Position numbers and translations under genes: made by a program | In this document: one piece after another, positions 24,730 through 36,829 of the stretch | Layout: every line of letters begins with the position of its first letter | Position numbering within the stretch: position 1 is the first letter of the stretch | Assembly (NCBI GenBank): GCA_964019165.1 | Contig: OZ025283.1 | Location: 10,834,481 to 10,898,480 of the forward strand | Length of the DNA stretch: 64,000 nt | From: Mastigias papua | Lineage: Eukaryota > Cnidaria > Scyphozoa > Rhizostomeae > Mastigiidae | Direction: 5' to 3' | The notes under the pieces: generated by a model | What the model was told of the DNA's origin: nothing | The model's database searches: none | The model's input: only the letters and a program-made list of their open reading frames with translations

Positions 24730-25525
24730 GCGACCTAATAACCAGAAAGACAGCAACTCACCTCATAATATCAACAAATTCTCAATGTCGATTTTACTCA
24801 CTAATAATATTATGTCCATGATTCTCTGCTATTCTGGGTAAAATGTTGTCAAGTATCCCTCATAGTTTTTGTAAGACGACAGTAGGAACGAATATAGCGA
24901 TGGTACAGCGGAACGATGTATGCGGAGGGTGCAAGGTAATAAGCACAACGACAGCATCTCAGCTCAGAATATCAACAAATTCTCAAGTTCGACTTTACTC
25001 ACTACCAATATTATGTCCATGATTCTCTACTACTCTGGGTAAAATGTCTTCAAATATCCCTAATAGGTTTCGTAAGACGACAGTAGCTACCATATAGCGA
25101 AGGTACCGACGGATGATGTATGCGGAGGGTGCGAACTAATAACCAGAAAGACAGCATCTCACCTCATAATATCAACAAATTCTCAATGTCGATTTTACTC
25201 AATAATAATATTATGTCCTTGATTCTCTGCTATTCTGGGTAAAATGTTGTCAAGTATCCCTCATAGTTTTTGTAAGACGACAGTAGGAACGAACATAGCG
25301 ATGGTACCACGGAACGATGTATGCGGAGGGTGCAAGGTAATAAGCACAAAGACAGCATCTCAGCTCAGAATATCAACAAATTCTCAAGTTCGACTTTACT
25401 CAATACCAATATTATGATGTCCATGAGCCTCTAGCATTCTGGGTAACATGTTTTCAAATATCCCTCATAGTTTTTGTAAGACGACAGTAGGAACCATATA
25501 GCGAAGGTACCGCTGAATGATGTAT
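24730..25525 (+). repeat. Two-monomer duplication next to the LINE insertion
   Basis: Monomers from about 24730 and about 25131 repeat at offset 401 (the extra base lies in CGAATATAGCGATGG). They share CCAGAAAGACAGCA, CACCTCATAATATCAAC and GTCAAGTATCCC. The second copy is interrupted by the LINE at 25526. The same rare monomer pair recurs near 33.9-34.2 kb and 36.5-36.8 kb. Confidence 0.8.
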
Positions 25526-25538
25526 CATCATCATCATC
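25524..25538 (-). repeat. GAT-repeat 3' tail of LINE copy A
   Basis: Five ATC units on the plus strand (GAT on the element strand) between the target sequence and the 3' UTR. The first unit overlaps the target's own TGTAT, so the true boundary is ambiguous by a few bases. The other copy of this family ends in eight GAT units. Confidence 0.85.
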
Positions 25539-26974
25539 AAATTATATTTTTACACGAAACTCTATCAGCTACGTAATTATAAAGAAAATACGTTATATAT
25601 AAAAAAAAAAATAAAATTACAAGTAAATTTAAATGGTATTGCTGGTCTTCCCAGGGATCGTGCTTAGGGAAAGGATGCTAATTTTGCAGGTATTCCTTTA
25701 ATTTCTTTTTGAACGTGGTAGTCGTGGAACTCATTCTTATTTGTAATGGGATTTCGTTCCACGCCTTAGCACCACAATAGAAAAAGCTCTTTTTAGAGAA
25801 TTCTAAGTTTTGCCTTGGAATGTCTAGGTCAAGGTAATTCCTTGTTGAATAATTAGATATTTGGGACCTAGTGACAAGTCTTCCTTGCAAACTGTCGGGG
25901 CAGAGACCATTTATTATTTTGTAGATCATAACTGCCCTGTCAAATTTTATCAAATTTGAGACAGAGAGCCAATTACACCTCCACCCGTCCTTTAATCTTG
26001 AGCCTTCTATTAGTGTGCGGGCTCTATTTTGTAGGCGTTGAAGGTGATCCAGTTTTGTGTTTGATAAATTTCCCCATAGTTCATCACTGTATCTCAAATG
26101 ACTCTCTAGCAGTGCCTTATAGACCTGATCTAGTTTAGATTGCGGGAGTATGTTATTTAGTCTCCGCAGGGACGAGAGAGCATTTTTTATTTTACCTTTA
26201 AGGTTTTTATATTGCTCATTCCATGTCAGGTTCTCATCAACCATAATTCCGAGGTATTTAACTTGTTGAGCTCGTTTGATTGGCTCTCCATTTACGTTTA
26301 CCTCTAGTAGACCGGGAATCTGGTTGGTTTGTCGTTTGTGACCAACAACCATATATTCTGTTTTAGCAGTGTTCAAGCTGAGCTTGTTCTGGCGTAGCCA
26401 TTCTGTAATATTCTCTATCTCAGCCTTTAGGTCATTACAGAGATCGTAAATATCTTCGCCAGAACAAGTGATACTAGTATCATCCGCATACATGTTTGGG
26501 GTGCATTTTTTGAGGCACTGCTCAAAGTCATTGACATACAGGATGAGGAGGAGCGGCCCCAAGCATGATCCCTGGGGGATACCACAGTGAACTGTTTTCA
26601 AACTAGATTTATGGCCATTTAAGACACAGTATTGTTTTCTACTGGTTAAATACGATGTGACCCACCGAAGAGATGTCCCTGCAACTCCGTATTTGGTTAG
26701 TTTAGCTAGAAGAATCCCGTGGTCCACCGTATCAAACGCCTTTTTAAGATCTAGAAATACGCTGATATTAATTCTATGCTTGTCAACATTAGAGAACAAT
26801 GAATCTGTTATGTTAAGTAGTGAGGTTAGGGTGTTATGCATCTTTAAAAATGCATGTTGACATGTAGCGAATTTCTTTTGCTCTTTCATGTAACTCGAAA
26901 CTTGATCATGCCCTAGTTTTTCCAGTAACCTCGAGAAAACAGATAGTACGGATATAGGCCTATAATTGCCTATA
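25526..26974 (-). mobile_element. 5'-truncated L2/CR1-like LINE (copy A)
   Basis: A non-LTR retrotransposon fragment in the minus orientation. Its 3' end is at the left (25526): a short GAT repeat tail, then the 3' UTR (about 25540-25677), then the C-terminal part of the reverse transcriptase frame. Homology to the plus-strand copy at 57070-60136 ends at 26969, inside the codons for the NYRPIS motif, so about two thirds of the other copy is missing. Five unmatched bases (26970-26974) lie at the 5' junction. ATGTAT occurs on both sides (25520-25525 and 26975-26980) and is a possible 6-bp target-site duplication. The net insertion of 1455 bp leaves the 200-bp satellite phase exact. 5' truncation is typical of target-primed reverse transcription. 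Confidence 0.93.
25678..26969 (-). pseudogene. Truncated LINE reverse transcriptase (C-terminal part)
   Basis: Open frame from the 5' junction to a TAG at 25678-25680; the first ATG is at 26889, giving 403 codons. It covers the RT from just after the NYRPIS motif onward: motif A FLDLKKAFDTVDH, GIPQGSCLGP, the catalytic YADD, then the thumb and C-terminal region. There is no internal stop or frameshift. Against the copy at 57078-59975 it differs at four residues: L for W in TDSWFS, V for F in RWFTSYL, L for F in GPLLFILYV, and I for V in TSVTCSG. The GPLLFILYV and RWFTSYL forms fit the family better, so those changes probably arose here. With no endonuclease and no start region it cannot act as an autonomous element. 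Confidence 0.92.
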
Positions 26975-29900
26975 ATGTATGCGGAGGGTGCGAAGTAATA
27001 AGCACAAAGACAGCATCTCAGCTCAGAATATCAACAAATACTCAATTGAGAATTTACTCAATAATAATATTATATCCATGATTCTCTACTATTCTGGGTA
27101 AAATGTTTTCACATATGTCTCATAGTTTACGTAAGACGACAGTAGCAACCATATAGCGAAGGTAACGCGGAATGATGTATGCGGAGGGTGCGAACTTATA
27201 TGCACAAAGACAGCATCTCAGCTCAGAATATGAACAAATTCTCAATTTCGATTTTACTCAATAATAATATTATGTCCATGAGTCTCTAGCATTCTGGGTA
27301 ACATGTTGTCAAATATCCCTCATAGTTTTCGCAAGACGACAGTAGCAACCATATAGCGAAGGTAACGCGGAATGATGTATGCGGAGCGTGCGAACTAATA
27401 TGCACAAAGACAGCATCTCAGCTCAGAATATGAACAAATTCACAATTGAGATTTTAATCAATAATATTATTATACCCATGATTCCCTTGCATTCTGGGTA
27501 ACATGTTGTTAAATATCCCTCATAGTTTTCGGAAGACGACATTAGCAACCATATAGCGATGGTACCGCGGAAAGATGTATACGGAGGGTGCAAAGTAATA
27601 AGCACAAAGATAGCATCTCAGCTCAGAATATCAAAAAATTCTCAATTGAGATTTTACTCAATAATAATATTATGTCCTTGATTCTCTACTATTCTGGGTA
27701 AAATGTTTTCACATAATTCTCATAGTTAATGTAAGTCGACAGTAGCAACCATATAGCGAAGGTAACGCGTAATGATGTATGCGGAGGATGCGAAGTAATA
27801 ACCACAAAGGCAGCGTCTCAGCTCAGAATATCAACAACCTCTCAATTGAGATTTTACTCAATAATATTATTATGTCCATGATTCTCTAGCATTCTGGGTA
27901 ACAAGTTGTCAAATATCCCTCATAGCTTTCGCAAGACGAGAGTAGCAATCATATGGCGAAGGTACCGCGCAATAATGTATGCGAAGGGTGAGACGTAATA
28001 AGCAGAATGACACCATCTCAGCTCAGAATATCAACACATTCTGAATTTCGATTTTACTCAATAATAATATTATATCCATGATTCTCTACTATTCTGGGTA
28101 AAATGCTTTCACATATCTCTTATAGTTTACGTAAGACGACAGTAGCAACCACATTGCGAAGGTACCCTTGAATAATGTATGCGGAGGGTGCGAAGTAATA
28201 AGCACAAAGACACCATCTCAGCTCAGAATATCAACAAATTCTGAATTTCGATTTTACTCAATAATAATATTATGTCCATGACTCTCTACTATTCCGTGTA
28301 AAATGGTGTCACATATCCCTCGTAGTTTTCATACAACGAGAGTAGCAACCATATTGCGGAGGTACCGAGGAATGATGAATGCGGAGGGTGCGAAGTAATA
28401 AGCACAAACACAGCATCTCACCTCAGAATATAACCAAATTCTCAATTGAGATTTTACTCAATAATATTATTATGTCCATGAGTCTCTAGCTGTCTGGGTA
28501 ACATGTTGTCAAATATCCCTCATAGTTTTCATAAGACGACAGTAGCAACCATATAGCGAAGGTAACGCGGAATGATGAATACGGAGGGTGCGAAGTAATA
28601 AGCACAAACACAGCATCTCAGCTCAGAATATCAACAAATTCTTAATTGAGATTTTACTCAATAATATTATTATGTCCATGAGTTTCTAGCATTCTGGGTA
28701 ACATGTTTTCAAACATCCCTCATAGTTTTCGCAAGACGACATTAGCAACCATATATCGAAGGTACCGCTGAATGATGTATGCGGAGGGTGCGAAGTACTA
28801 AGCACACAGATAGCATCTCAGCTCAGAATATGAACAAATTCTCAATTTCGATTTTACTCAATAATATTATTATGTCCATGAGTCTCTACTATTCCGTGTA
28901 AAATGGTGTCACATAACTCTCATAGTTTTCATGCAACGAGAGTAGCAACCATATTCCGAAGGTACCGAGGAAAGATGAATGCGGAGGGTGCGAAGTAATA
29001 AGCACAAAGATAGCATCTCAGATCAGAATATGAACCAATTCTCAATTGAGATTTTACTCAATAATAATATTATATCCATGACTCTCTACTATTCCGTGTA
29101 AAATGGTGTCACATAACTCTCATAGTGTTCATACAACGAGAGTAACAACCATATAGCGAAGGAAAGGCGGATTGATGTATGCGGAGGGTGCGAAGTAATA
29201 AGCACAAAGACAGCATCTCAGCTCAGAATATCAACAAATTCTCAATTGAGATTTTACTCAATAATAATATTATATCCATGATTCTCTACTATTCTGGGTA
29301 AAATGTTGTCACATATCTCTCATAGTTTACGTAAGGCGACAGTAGCAACCATATAGCGAAGGTAACGCGGAATGATGTATGCGGAGGGTGGAAAGTAATA
29401 AGCACAAAGACAGCATCTCAGCTGAGAACATCAACAAATTCTCAATTGAGATTTTACTCAATAATATTATTATGTCCATGATTCTCTAGCATTCTGGGTA
29501 ACATGTTGTCAAATATCCCTCATAGTTTTCGCAAGACGACAGTAGCAACCATATAGCGAAGGTACCGCGGAATAATGTATGTGGAGTGTGCGAAGTAATA
29601 AACGCAATGACAGCATTTCAGCTCAGAATATGAACAAATCCTTAATAGAGGTTTTACTCAATAATATTATTATGTCCATGATTCTCTACTATTCTGGGCG
29701 AAATGTTGTCACATATCTCTTATAGCTTACGTCAGGCGACAGTAGCAACCATATAGCGAAGGTACCACTGAATGATGTATGCGAAGGGTGCGAAGTACTA
29801 AGCACACAGATAGCATCTCAGCTCAGAATATGAACAAATTCTCAAGTGAGATTTTACTCAATAATATTATTATGTCCATGATTCTCTAGCATTCTGGGTA

Positions 29901-30640
29901 ACATGTTGTCAAATATCCCTCATAGTTTTCGGAAGACGACAGTAGCAACCATATAACGAAGGTACCGCAGAATGATGAATGCTGAGGGTGCGAAGTACTA
30001 AGCGGAAAGATAGCATCTCACCTCAGAATATCAACAAATTCTCAACTTCGGTTTTACTCAATAATAATATTATATCCATGACTCTCTACTAGTCCGTGTA
30101 AAATGGTGTCACATATCTCTCATAGGTTTCATACAACGAGAGTAGCAACCATATAGCGAAGGTACCGCTGAAAGATGTGTGCGGAGGGTGCGAAGTAATA
30201 AGCACAAAGATAGCATCTCAGCTCAGAATATGAACCAATTCTCAATTTCGATTTTACTCAATAATAATATTATATCCATGACTCTCTACTATTCCGTGTA
30301 AAATGGTGTCACATATCTCTCATAGTTTTCATACAACGAGAGTAGCAACCATATTGCGAAGGTACCGCGGAATGATCAATGGGGAGGGTGCGAAGTAATA
30401 AGCACAAGCACAGCATCTCAGCTCAGCATATGAACAAATTCTCACTTGAGATTTTACTCAATAATATTATTATGTCCATGATTCTCTAGCATTCTGGCTA
30501 ACATGTTGTCAAATATCCCTCATAGTTTTCGTAAGACGACATTACCAACCATATAGCGAAGGTACCGCGGAATGATGTATGCGGAGGGTGCGAACTAATA
30601 AGCACAAAGACAGCATCTCAGCTCAGATTATGAACCAATT

Positions 30641-31840
30641 CTCAATGTCGATTTTACTCAATAATAATATTATATCCATGACTCTCTACTCTTCCGTGTA
30701 AAATGGTGTCACATATCCCTCATAGTGTTCATACAACGAGAGTAGCAACCATATTGCGAAGGTACCGAGGAATGATGAATGCGGAGGGTGCGAAGTAATA
30801 AGCACAAAGACAGCATCTCAGCTCAGAATATCAACAACTTCTCAATTGAGATTTTACTCAATAATATTATTATGTCGTTGAGTCTCTAGCTGTCTGGGTA
30901 ACATGTTTTCAAATATCCCTCATAGTTTTCGTAAGACGACAGTAGCAACCATATATCGAAGGTCCCGCGGATTGATGTATGCGGAGGATGCAAAATAATA
31001 AGCACAAACACAGCATCTCACCTCAGAATATCACCAAATTCTCAATTGAGATTTTACTCAATAATATTATTATGTCCATGATTTTCTAGCATTCTGGCTA
31101 ACATGTTGTCAAATATACCTCATAGTTTTCATAAGACGACATTAGCAACCATATAGCGAAGGTACCGCTGAATGATGTATGCGGAGGGTGCGAACTAATA
31201 AGCACAAAGACAGCATCTCAGCTCAGAATATGAACCAATTCTCAATTGAGATTTTACTCAATAATAATATTATATCCATGACTTTCTACTTTTCCGTGTA
31301 AAATGGTGTCACATATCTCTCATAGTTCTCATACAACGAGAGTAGCAACCATATTGCGAAGGTACCGAGGAATGATGAATGCGGAGGGTGCGAAGTAATA
31401 AGCACAAAGACAGCAGCTCAGCTCAGAATATCAACAACTTCTCAATTGAGATTTTACTCAATAATATTATTATGTCGTTGAGTCTCTAGCTGTCTGGGTA
31501 ACATGTTTTCAAATATCCCTCATAGTTTTCGTAAGCCGACAGTAGCAACCATATAACGAAGGTACCGCGGATTGATGTATGCGGACGGTGCAAAATAATA
31601 CGCACAAAGACAGCATCTCACCTCAGAATATCACCAAATTCTCAATTGAGATTTTACTCAATAATATTATTATGTCCATGATTCTCTAGCATTCTGGGTA
31701 ACATGTTGTCAAATATCCCTCATAGTTTTCGCAAGACGACAGTAGCAACCATATAGCGAAGGTACCGCTGAATGATGAATGCTGAGGGTGCGAAGTACTA
31801 AGCAAAAAGATAGCATCTCACCTCAGAATATCAACAAATT
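30641..31840 (+). repeat. Three-monomer (600-bp) repeat
   Basis: Monomers at 30641-31240 repeat at 31241-31840. Markers are ACTCTTCCGTGTAAAATGG or its TTTTCCG variant, TATGTCGTTGAGTCTCTAGC and TAGCTGTCTGGGTAAC. Scattered substitutions make it older than the adjacent 2599-bp duplication. Confidence 0.8.
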
Positions 31841-34230
31841 CTCAACTTCGATTTTACTCAATAATAATATTATATCCATGACTCTCTACTATTCCGTGTA
31901 AGATGGTGTCGCATATCTCTCATAGTTTTCATACACCGACAGTAGCAACCATATAGCGAAGGTACCGCTGAATGATGTATGCGGAGGGTGCGAAGTAATA
32001 AGCACAAAGATAGCATCTCAGCTCAGAATATGAACCAATTCTCAATTTCGATTTTACTCAATAATAATATTATATCCATGACTCTCTACTATTCCGTGTA
32101 AGATGGTGTCGCATATCTCTGATAGTTTTCATACAACGAGAGTAGCAACCATATTGCGAAGGTACCGAGGAATGATGAATGCGGAGGGTGCGAAGTAATA
32201 AGCACAAAGATAGCATCTCAGCTCAGAATATGAACCAATTCTCAATTGAGATTTTACTCAATAATATTATTATGTCCATGATTCTCTAGCATTCTGGGTA
32301 ACATGTTGTCAAATATCCCTCATAGTTTTCATAAGACGACAGTAGCAACCATATAGCGAAGGTAACGCGGAATGATGAATGCGGAGGGTGCGAAGTAATA
32401 AGCACAAACACAGCATCTCAGCTCAGAATATCAACAAATTCTTAATTGAGATTTTACTCAATAATATTATTATGTCCATGAGTTTCTAGCATTCTGGGTA
32501 ACATGTTTTCAAACATCCCTCATAGTTTTCGCAAGACGACATTAGCAACCATATAGCGAAGGTACCGCTGAATGATGTATGCGGAGGGTGCGAAGTAATA
32601 AGCACAAAGATAGCATCTCACCTCAGAATATCAACAAATTCTCAATTGCGATTTTACTCAATAATAATATTATATCCATGACTCTCTACTATTCCGTGTA
32701 AAATGGTGTCACATATCTCTCATAGTTTTCATACGACGACAGTAGCAACCATATAGCGAAGGTAAGGCGGATTGATGTATGCTGAGGGTGCGAAGTAATG
32801 AGCACAAAGACAGCATCTGACCTCAGAATATCAACAAATTCTCAATTTCGACTTTACTCAATAATAATATTATATCCATGAGTCTCTACTAGTCCCGGTA
32901 AAATGTTGTCACATATCTCTCATAGTTTACGTAAGGCAACAGTAGCAACCATATAGCGAAGGTACCGCTGAATGATATCATCGGAGGGTGCGAAGTAATA
33001 AGCACAAAGACAGCATCTCAGCTCAGAATATCAATAAATTCTCAATTGAGATTTTACTCAATAGTAATATTATATCCATGATTCTCTACTAGTCTGGGTA
33101 AAATGTCGTCACATATCTCTCATAGTTTACGTAAGGCGACAGTTGCAACCATATAGCGACGGTAACGCGGAATGATGTATGCGGGGTGGAAAGTAATAAG
33201 CACAAAGACAGCATCTCAGCTCAGAATATCAACAAATTCTCAATATCGATTTTGCTCAATAATAATATTATGTCCATGAGTCTCTACTAGTCTGGGTAAA
33301 ATGTTGTCACATATCTCTCATAGTTTACGTAAGGCGACAGTAGCAACCACATAGCGAAGGTACCGCTGAATGATATCATCGGAGGGTGCGAAGTAATACG
33401 CACAAAGACAGCATCTCAGCTCAGAATATCAACAACTTCTCAATTGAGATTTTACTCAATAATATTATTATGTCCATGATTCTCTGGCATTCTGGGTAAC
33501 ATGTTGTCAAATATCCCTCATAGTTCTCGCAAGATGACATTAGCAACAGTATAGCGAAGATAACGCGGAATGATGTATGCGGAGGGGGCGAAGTAATAAC
33601 GACGCAGACAGCATCTCAGCTCAGAATATCAACAAATTCTGAATTTCGATTTTACTCAATAATATTATTATGTCCATCAGTCTCTACTATTCAGGGTAAA
33701 ATATTTTCAAAAATCCCTGAAAGTGTTCGTAAGACGACAGTAGCAACCATATAGCGAAGGTACCGCGGAATAATGTATGCGGATTGTGCGAAGTAATAAG
33801 CACAAAGACAGCATCTCAGCTCAGAATATGAACAAATTCTCAATTGAGACTTTACTCAATAATATTATTATGTCCATGAGTCTCTAGCATTCTGGGTAAA
33901 ATGTCTTCAAATATCCCTAATAGGTTTCGTATGACGACAGTAGCTACCATATAACTAAGGTACCGACGGATGATGTATGCGGAGGGTGCTAAATAATAAC
34001 CAGAAAGACAGCATCTCACCTCATAATATCAACAAATTCTCAATGTCGATTTTACTCAATAATAATATTATGTCCATGATTTTCTGCTATTCTGGGTAAA
34101 ATGTTGTCAAGTATCCCTCGTAGTTTTTGTAAGACGGCAGTAGCAACGAATATAGCGATGGTACCGCCGACTGATGTATTCGGAGGGTGCAAGGTAATAA
34201 GCACAAAGACAGCATCTCAGCTCAGAATAT
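31632..34230 (+). repeat. 2599-bp tandem duplication, copy 1 (13 monomers)
   Basis: Aligns to 34231-36829 at a constant offset of 2599 bp. At every position compared (start, 31.9, 32.3, 32.8, 33.2, 33.7 and 34.0 kb) I found no difference. The unit is 13 monomers minus one base because it carries the same small indels. It contains distinctive monomers: GATATCATCGGAGGG, GCGGGGTGGAAAG, AGATGGTGTCGCATATC and TGTCAAGTATCCCTCG. The breakpoint lies in AGAATATCACCAAATTC. Confidence 0.95.
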
Positions 34231-36829
34231 CACCAAATTCTCAATTGAGATTTTACTCAATAATATTATTATGTCCATGATTCTCTAGCATTCTGGGTAA
34301 CATGTTGTCAAATATCCCTCATAGTTTTCGCAAGACGACAGTAGCAACCATATAGCGAAGGTACCGCTGAATGATGAATGCTGAGGGTGCGAAGTACTAA
34401 GCAAAAAGATAGCATCTCACCTCAGAATATCAACAAATTCTCAACTTCGATTTTACTCAATAATAATATTATATCCATGACTCTCTACTATTCCGTGTAA
34501 GATGGTGTCGCATATCTCTCATAGTTTTCATACACCGACAGTAGCAACCATATAGCGAAGGTACCGCTGAATGATGTATGCGGAGGGTGCGAAGTAATAA
34601 GCACAAAGATAGCATCTCAGCTCAGAATATGAACCAATTCTCAATTTCGATTTTACTCAATAATAATATTATATCCATGACTCTCTACTATTCCGTGTAA
34701 GATGGTGTCGCATATCTCTGATAGTTTTCATACAACGAGAGTAGCAACCATATTGCGAAGGTACCGAGGAATGATGAATGCGGAGGGTGCGAAGTAATAA
34801 GCACAAAGATAGCATCTCAGCTCAGAATATGAACCAATTCTCAATTGAGATTTTACTCAATAATATTATTATGTCCATGATTCTCTAGCATTCTGGGTAA
34901 CATGTTGTCAAATATCCCTCATAGTTTTCATAAGACGACAGTAGCAACCATATAGCGAAGGTAACGCGGAATGATGAATGCGGAGGGTGCGAAGTAATAA
35001 GCACAAACACAGCATCTCAGCTCAGAATATCAACAAATTCTTAATTGAGATTTTACTCAATAATATTATTATGTCCATGAGTTTCTAGCATTCTGGGTAA
35101 CATGTTTTCAAACATCCCTCATAGTTTTCGCAAGACGACATTAGCAACCATATAGCGAAGGTACCGCTGAATGATGTATGCGGAGGGTGCGAAGTAATAA
35201 GCACAAAGATAGCATCTCACCTCAGAATATCAACAAATTCTCAATTGCGATTTTACTCAATAATAATATTATATCCATGACTCTCTACTATTCCGTGTAA
35301 AATGGTGTCACATATCTCTCATAGTTTTCATACGACGACAGTAGCAACCATATAGCGAAGGTAAGGCGGATTGATGTATGCTGAGGGTGCGAAGTAATGA
35401 GCACAAAGACAGCATCTGACCTCAGAATATCAACAAATTCTCAATTTCGACTTTACTCAATAATAATATTATATCCATGAGTCTCTACTAGTCCCGGTAA
35501 AATGTTGTCACATATCTCTCATAGTTTACGTAAGGCAACAGTAGCAACCATATAGCGAAGGTACCGCTGAATGATATCATCGGAGGGTGCGAAGTAATAA
35601 GCACAAAGACAGCATCTCAGCTCAGAATATCAATAAATTCTCAATTGAGATTTTACTCAATAGTAATATTATATCCATGATTCTCTACTAGTCTGGGTAA
35701 AATGTCGTCACATATCTCTCATAGTTTACGTAAGGCGACAGTTGCAACCATATAGCGACGGTAACGCGGAATGATGTATGCGGGGTGGAAAGTAATAAGC
35801 ACAAAGACAGCATCTCAGCTCAGAATATCAACAAATTCTCAATATCGATTTTGCTCAATAATAATATTATGTCCATGAGTCTCTACTAGTCTGGGTAAAA
35901 TGTTGTCACATATCTCTCATAGTTTACGTAAGGCGACAGTAGCAACCACATAGCGAAGGTACCGCTGAATGATATCATCGGAGGGTGCGAAGTAATACGC
36001 ACAAAGACAGCATCTCAGCTCAGAATATCAACAACTTCTCAATTGAGATTTTACTCAATAATATTATTATGTCCATGATTCTCTGGCATTCTGGGTAACA
36101 TGTTGTCAAATATCCCTCATAGTTCTCGCAAGATGACATTAGCAACAGTATAGCGAAGATAACGCGGAATGATGTATGCGGAGGGGGCGAAGTAATAACG
36201 ACGCAGACAGCATCTCAGCTCAGAATATCAACAAATTCTGAATTTCGATTTTACTCAATAATATTATTATGTCCATCAGTCTCTACTATTCAGGGTAAAA
36301 TATTTTCAAAAATCCCTGAAAGTGTTCGTAAGACGACAGTAGCAACCATATAGCGAAGGTACCGCGGAATAATGTATGCGGATTGTGCGAAGTAATAAGC
36401 ACAAAGACAGCATCTCAGCTCAGAATATGAACAAATTCTCAATTGAGACTTTACTCAATAATATTATTATGTCCATGAGTCTCTAGCATTCTGGGTAAAA
36501 TGTCTTCAAATATCCCTAATAGGTTTCGTATGACGACAGTAGCTACCATATAACTAAGGTACCGACGGATGATGTATGCGGAGGGTGCTAAATAATAACC
36601 AGAAAGACAGCATCTCACCTCATAATATCAACAAATTCTCAATGTCGATTTTACTCAATAATAATATTATGTCCATGATTTTCTGCTATTCTGGGTAAAA
36701 TGTTGTCAAGTATCCCTCGTAGTTTTTGTAAGACGGCAGTAGCAACGAATATAGCGATGGTACCGCCGACTGATGTATTCGGAGGGTGCAAGGTAATAAG
36801 CACAAAGACAGCATCTCAGCTCAGAATAT
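34231..36829 (+). repeat. 2599-bp tandem duplication, copy 2
   Basis: Immediately adjacent direct copy of 31632-34230. After 36829 the sequence reads CAACAAATTCTCAAGTTCG instead of re-entering the unit, so there are exactly two copies. The lack of visible divergence makes this among the youngest exchanges in the window, although an assembly artefact cannot be excluded from sequence alone. Confidence 0.95.

Larger units (their letters stand above)
1..25525 (+). repeat. Satellite array block 1 (200-bp monomer)
   Basis: Continuous head-to-tail tandem repeat of a 200-bp unit, about 127 copies, with no inverted copy seen. The period can be read directly: TCCATGA falls at 12, 212, 412 and 612, and keeps this register apart from rare 1-3 bp indels (a base lost near 5698; 3 bp gained near 25415). 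Two upstream-half haplotypes alternate: one with CTCTAGCATTCTGGGTAAC followed by TATCCCTCAT, the other with CTCTACTATTCTGGGTAAA followed by TATCTCTCAT. A third, with ATTCCGTGTAAAATGG, appears from about 6.4 kb. Monomers are organised into longer duplications listed separately. No host gene is seen; the short ORFs of about 60-100 codons in here are chance frames of the repeat. The array is cut at the left window edge and ends at the L2-like LINE. Confidence 0.97.

Noticed and set aside
1..25525. CRISPR array
   Set aside because: The repetition is a gap-free 200-bp tandem unit with no alternation of short repeats and unique spacers, and the LINEs are eukaryotic.
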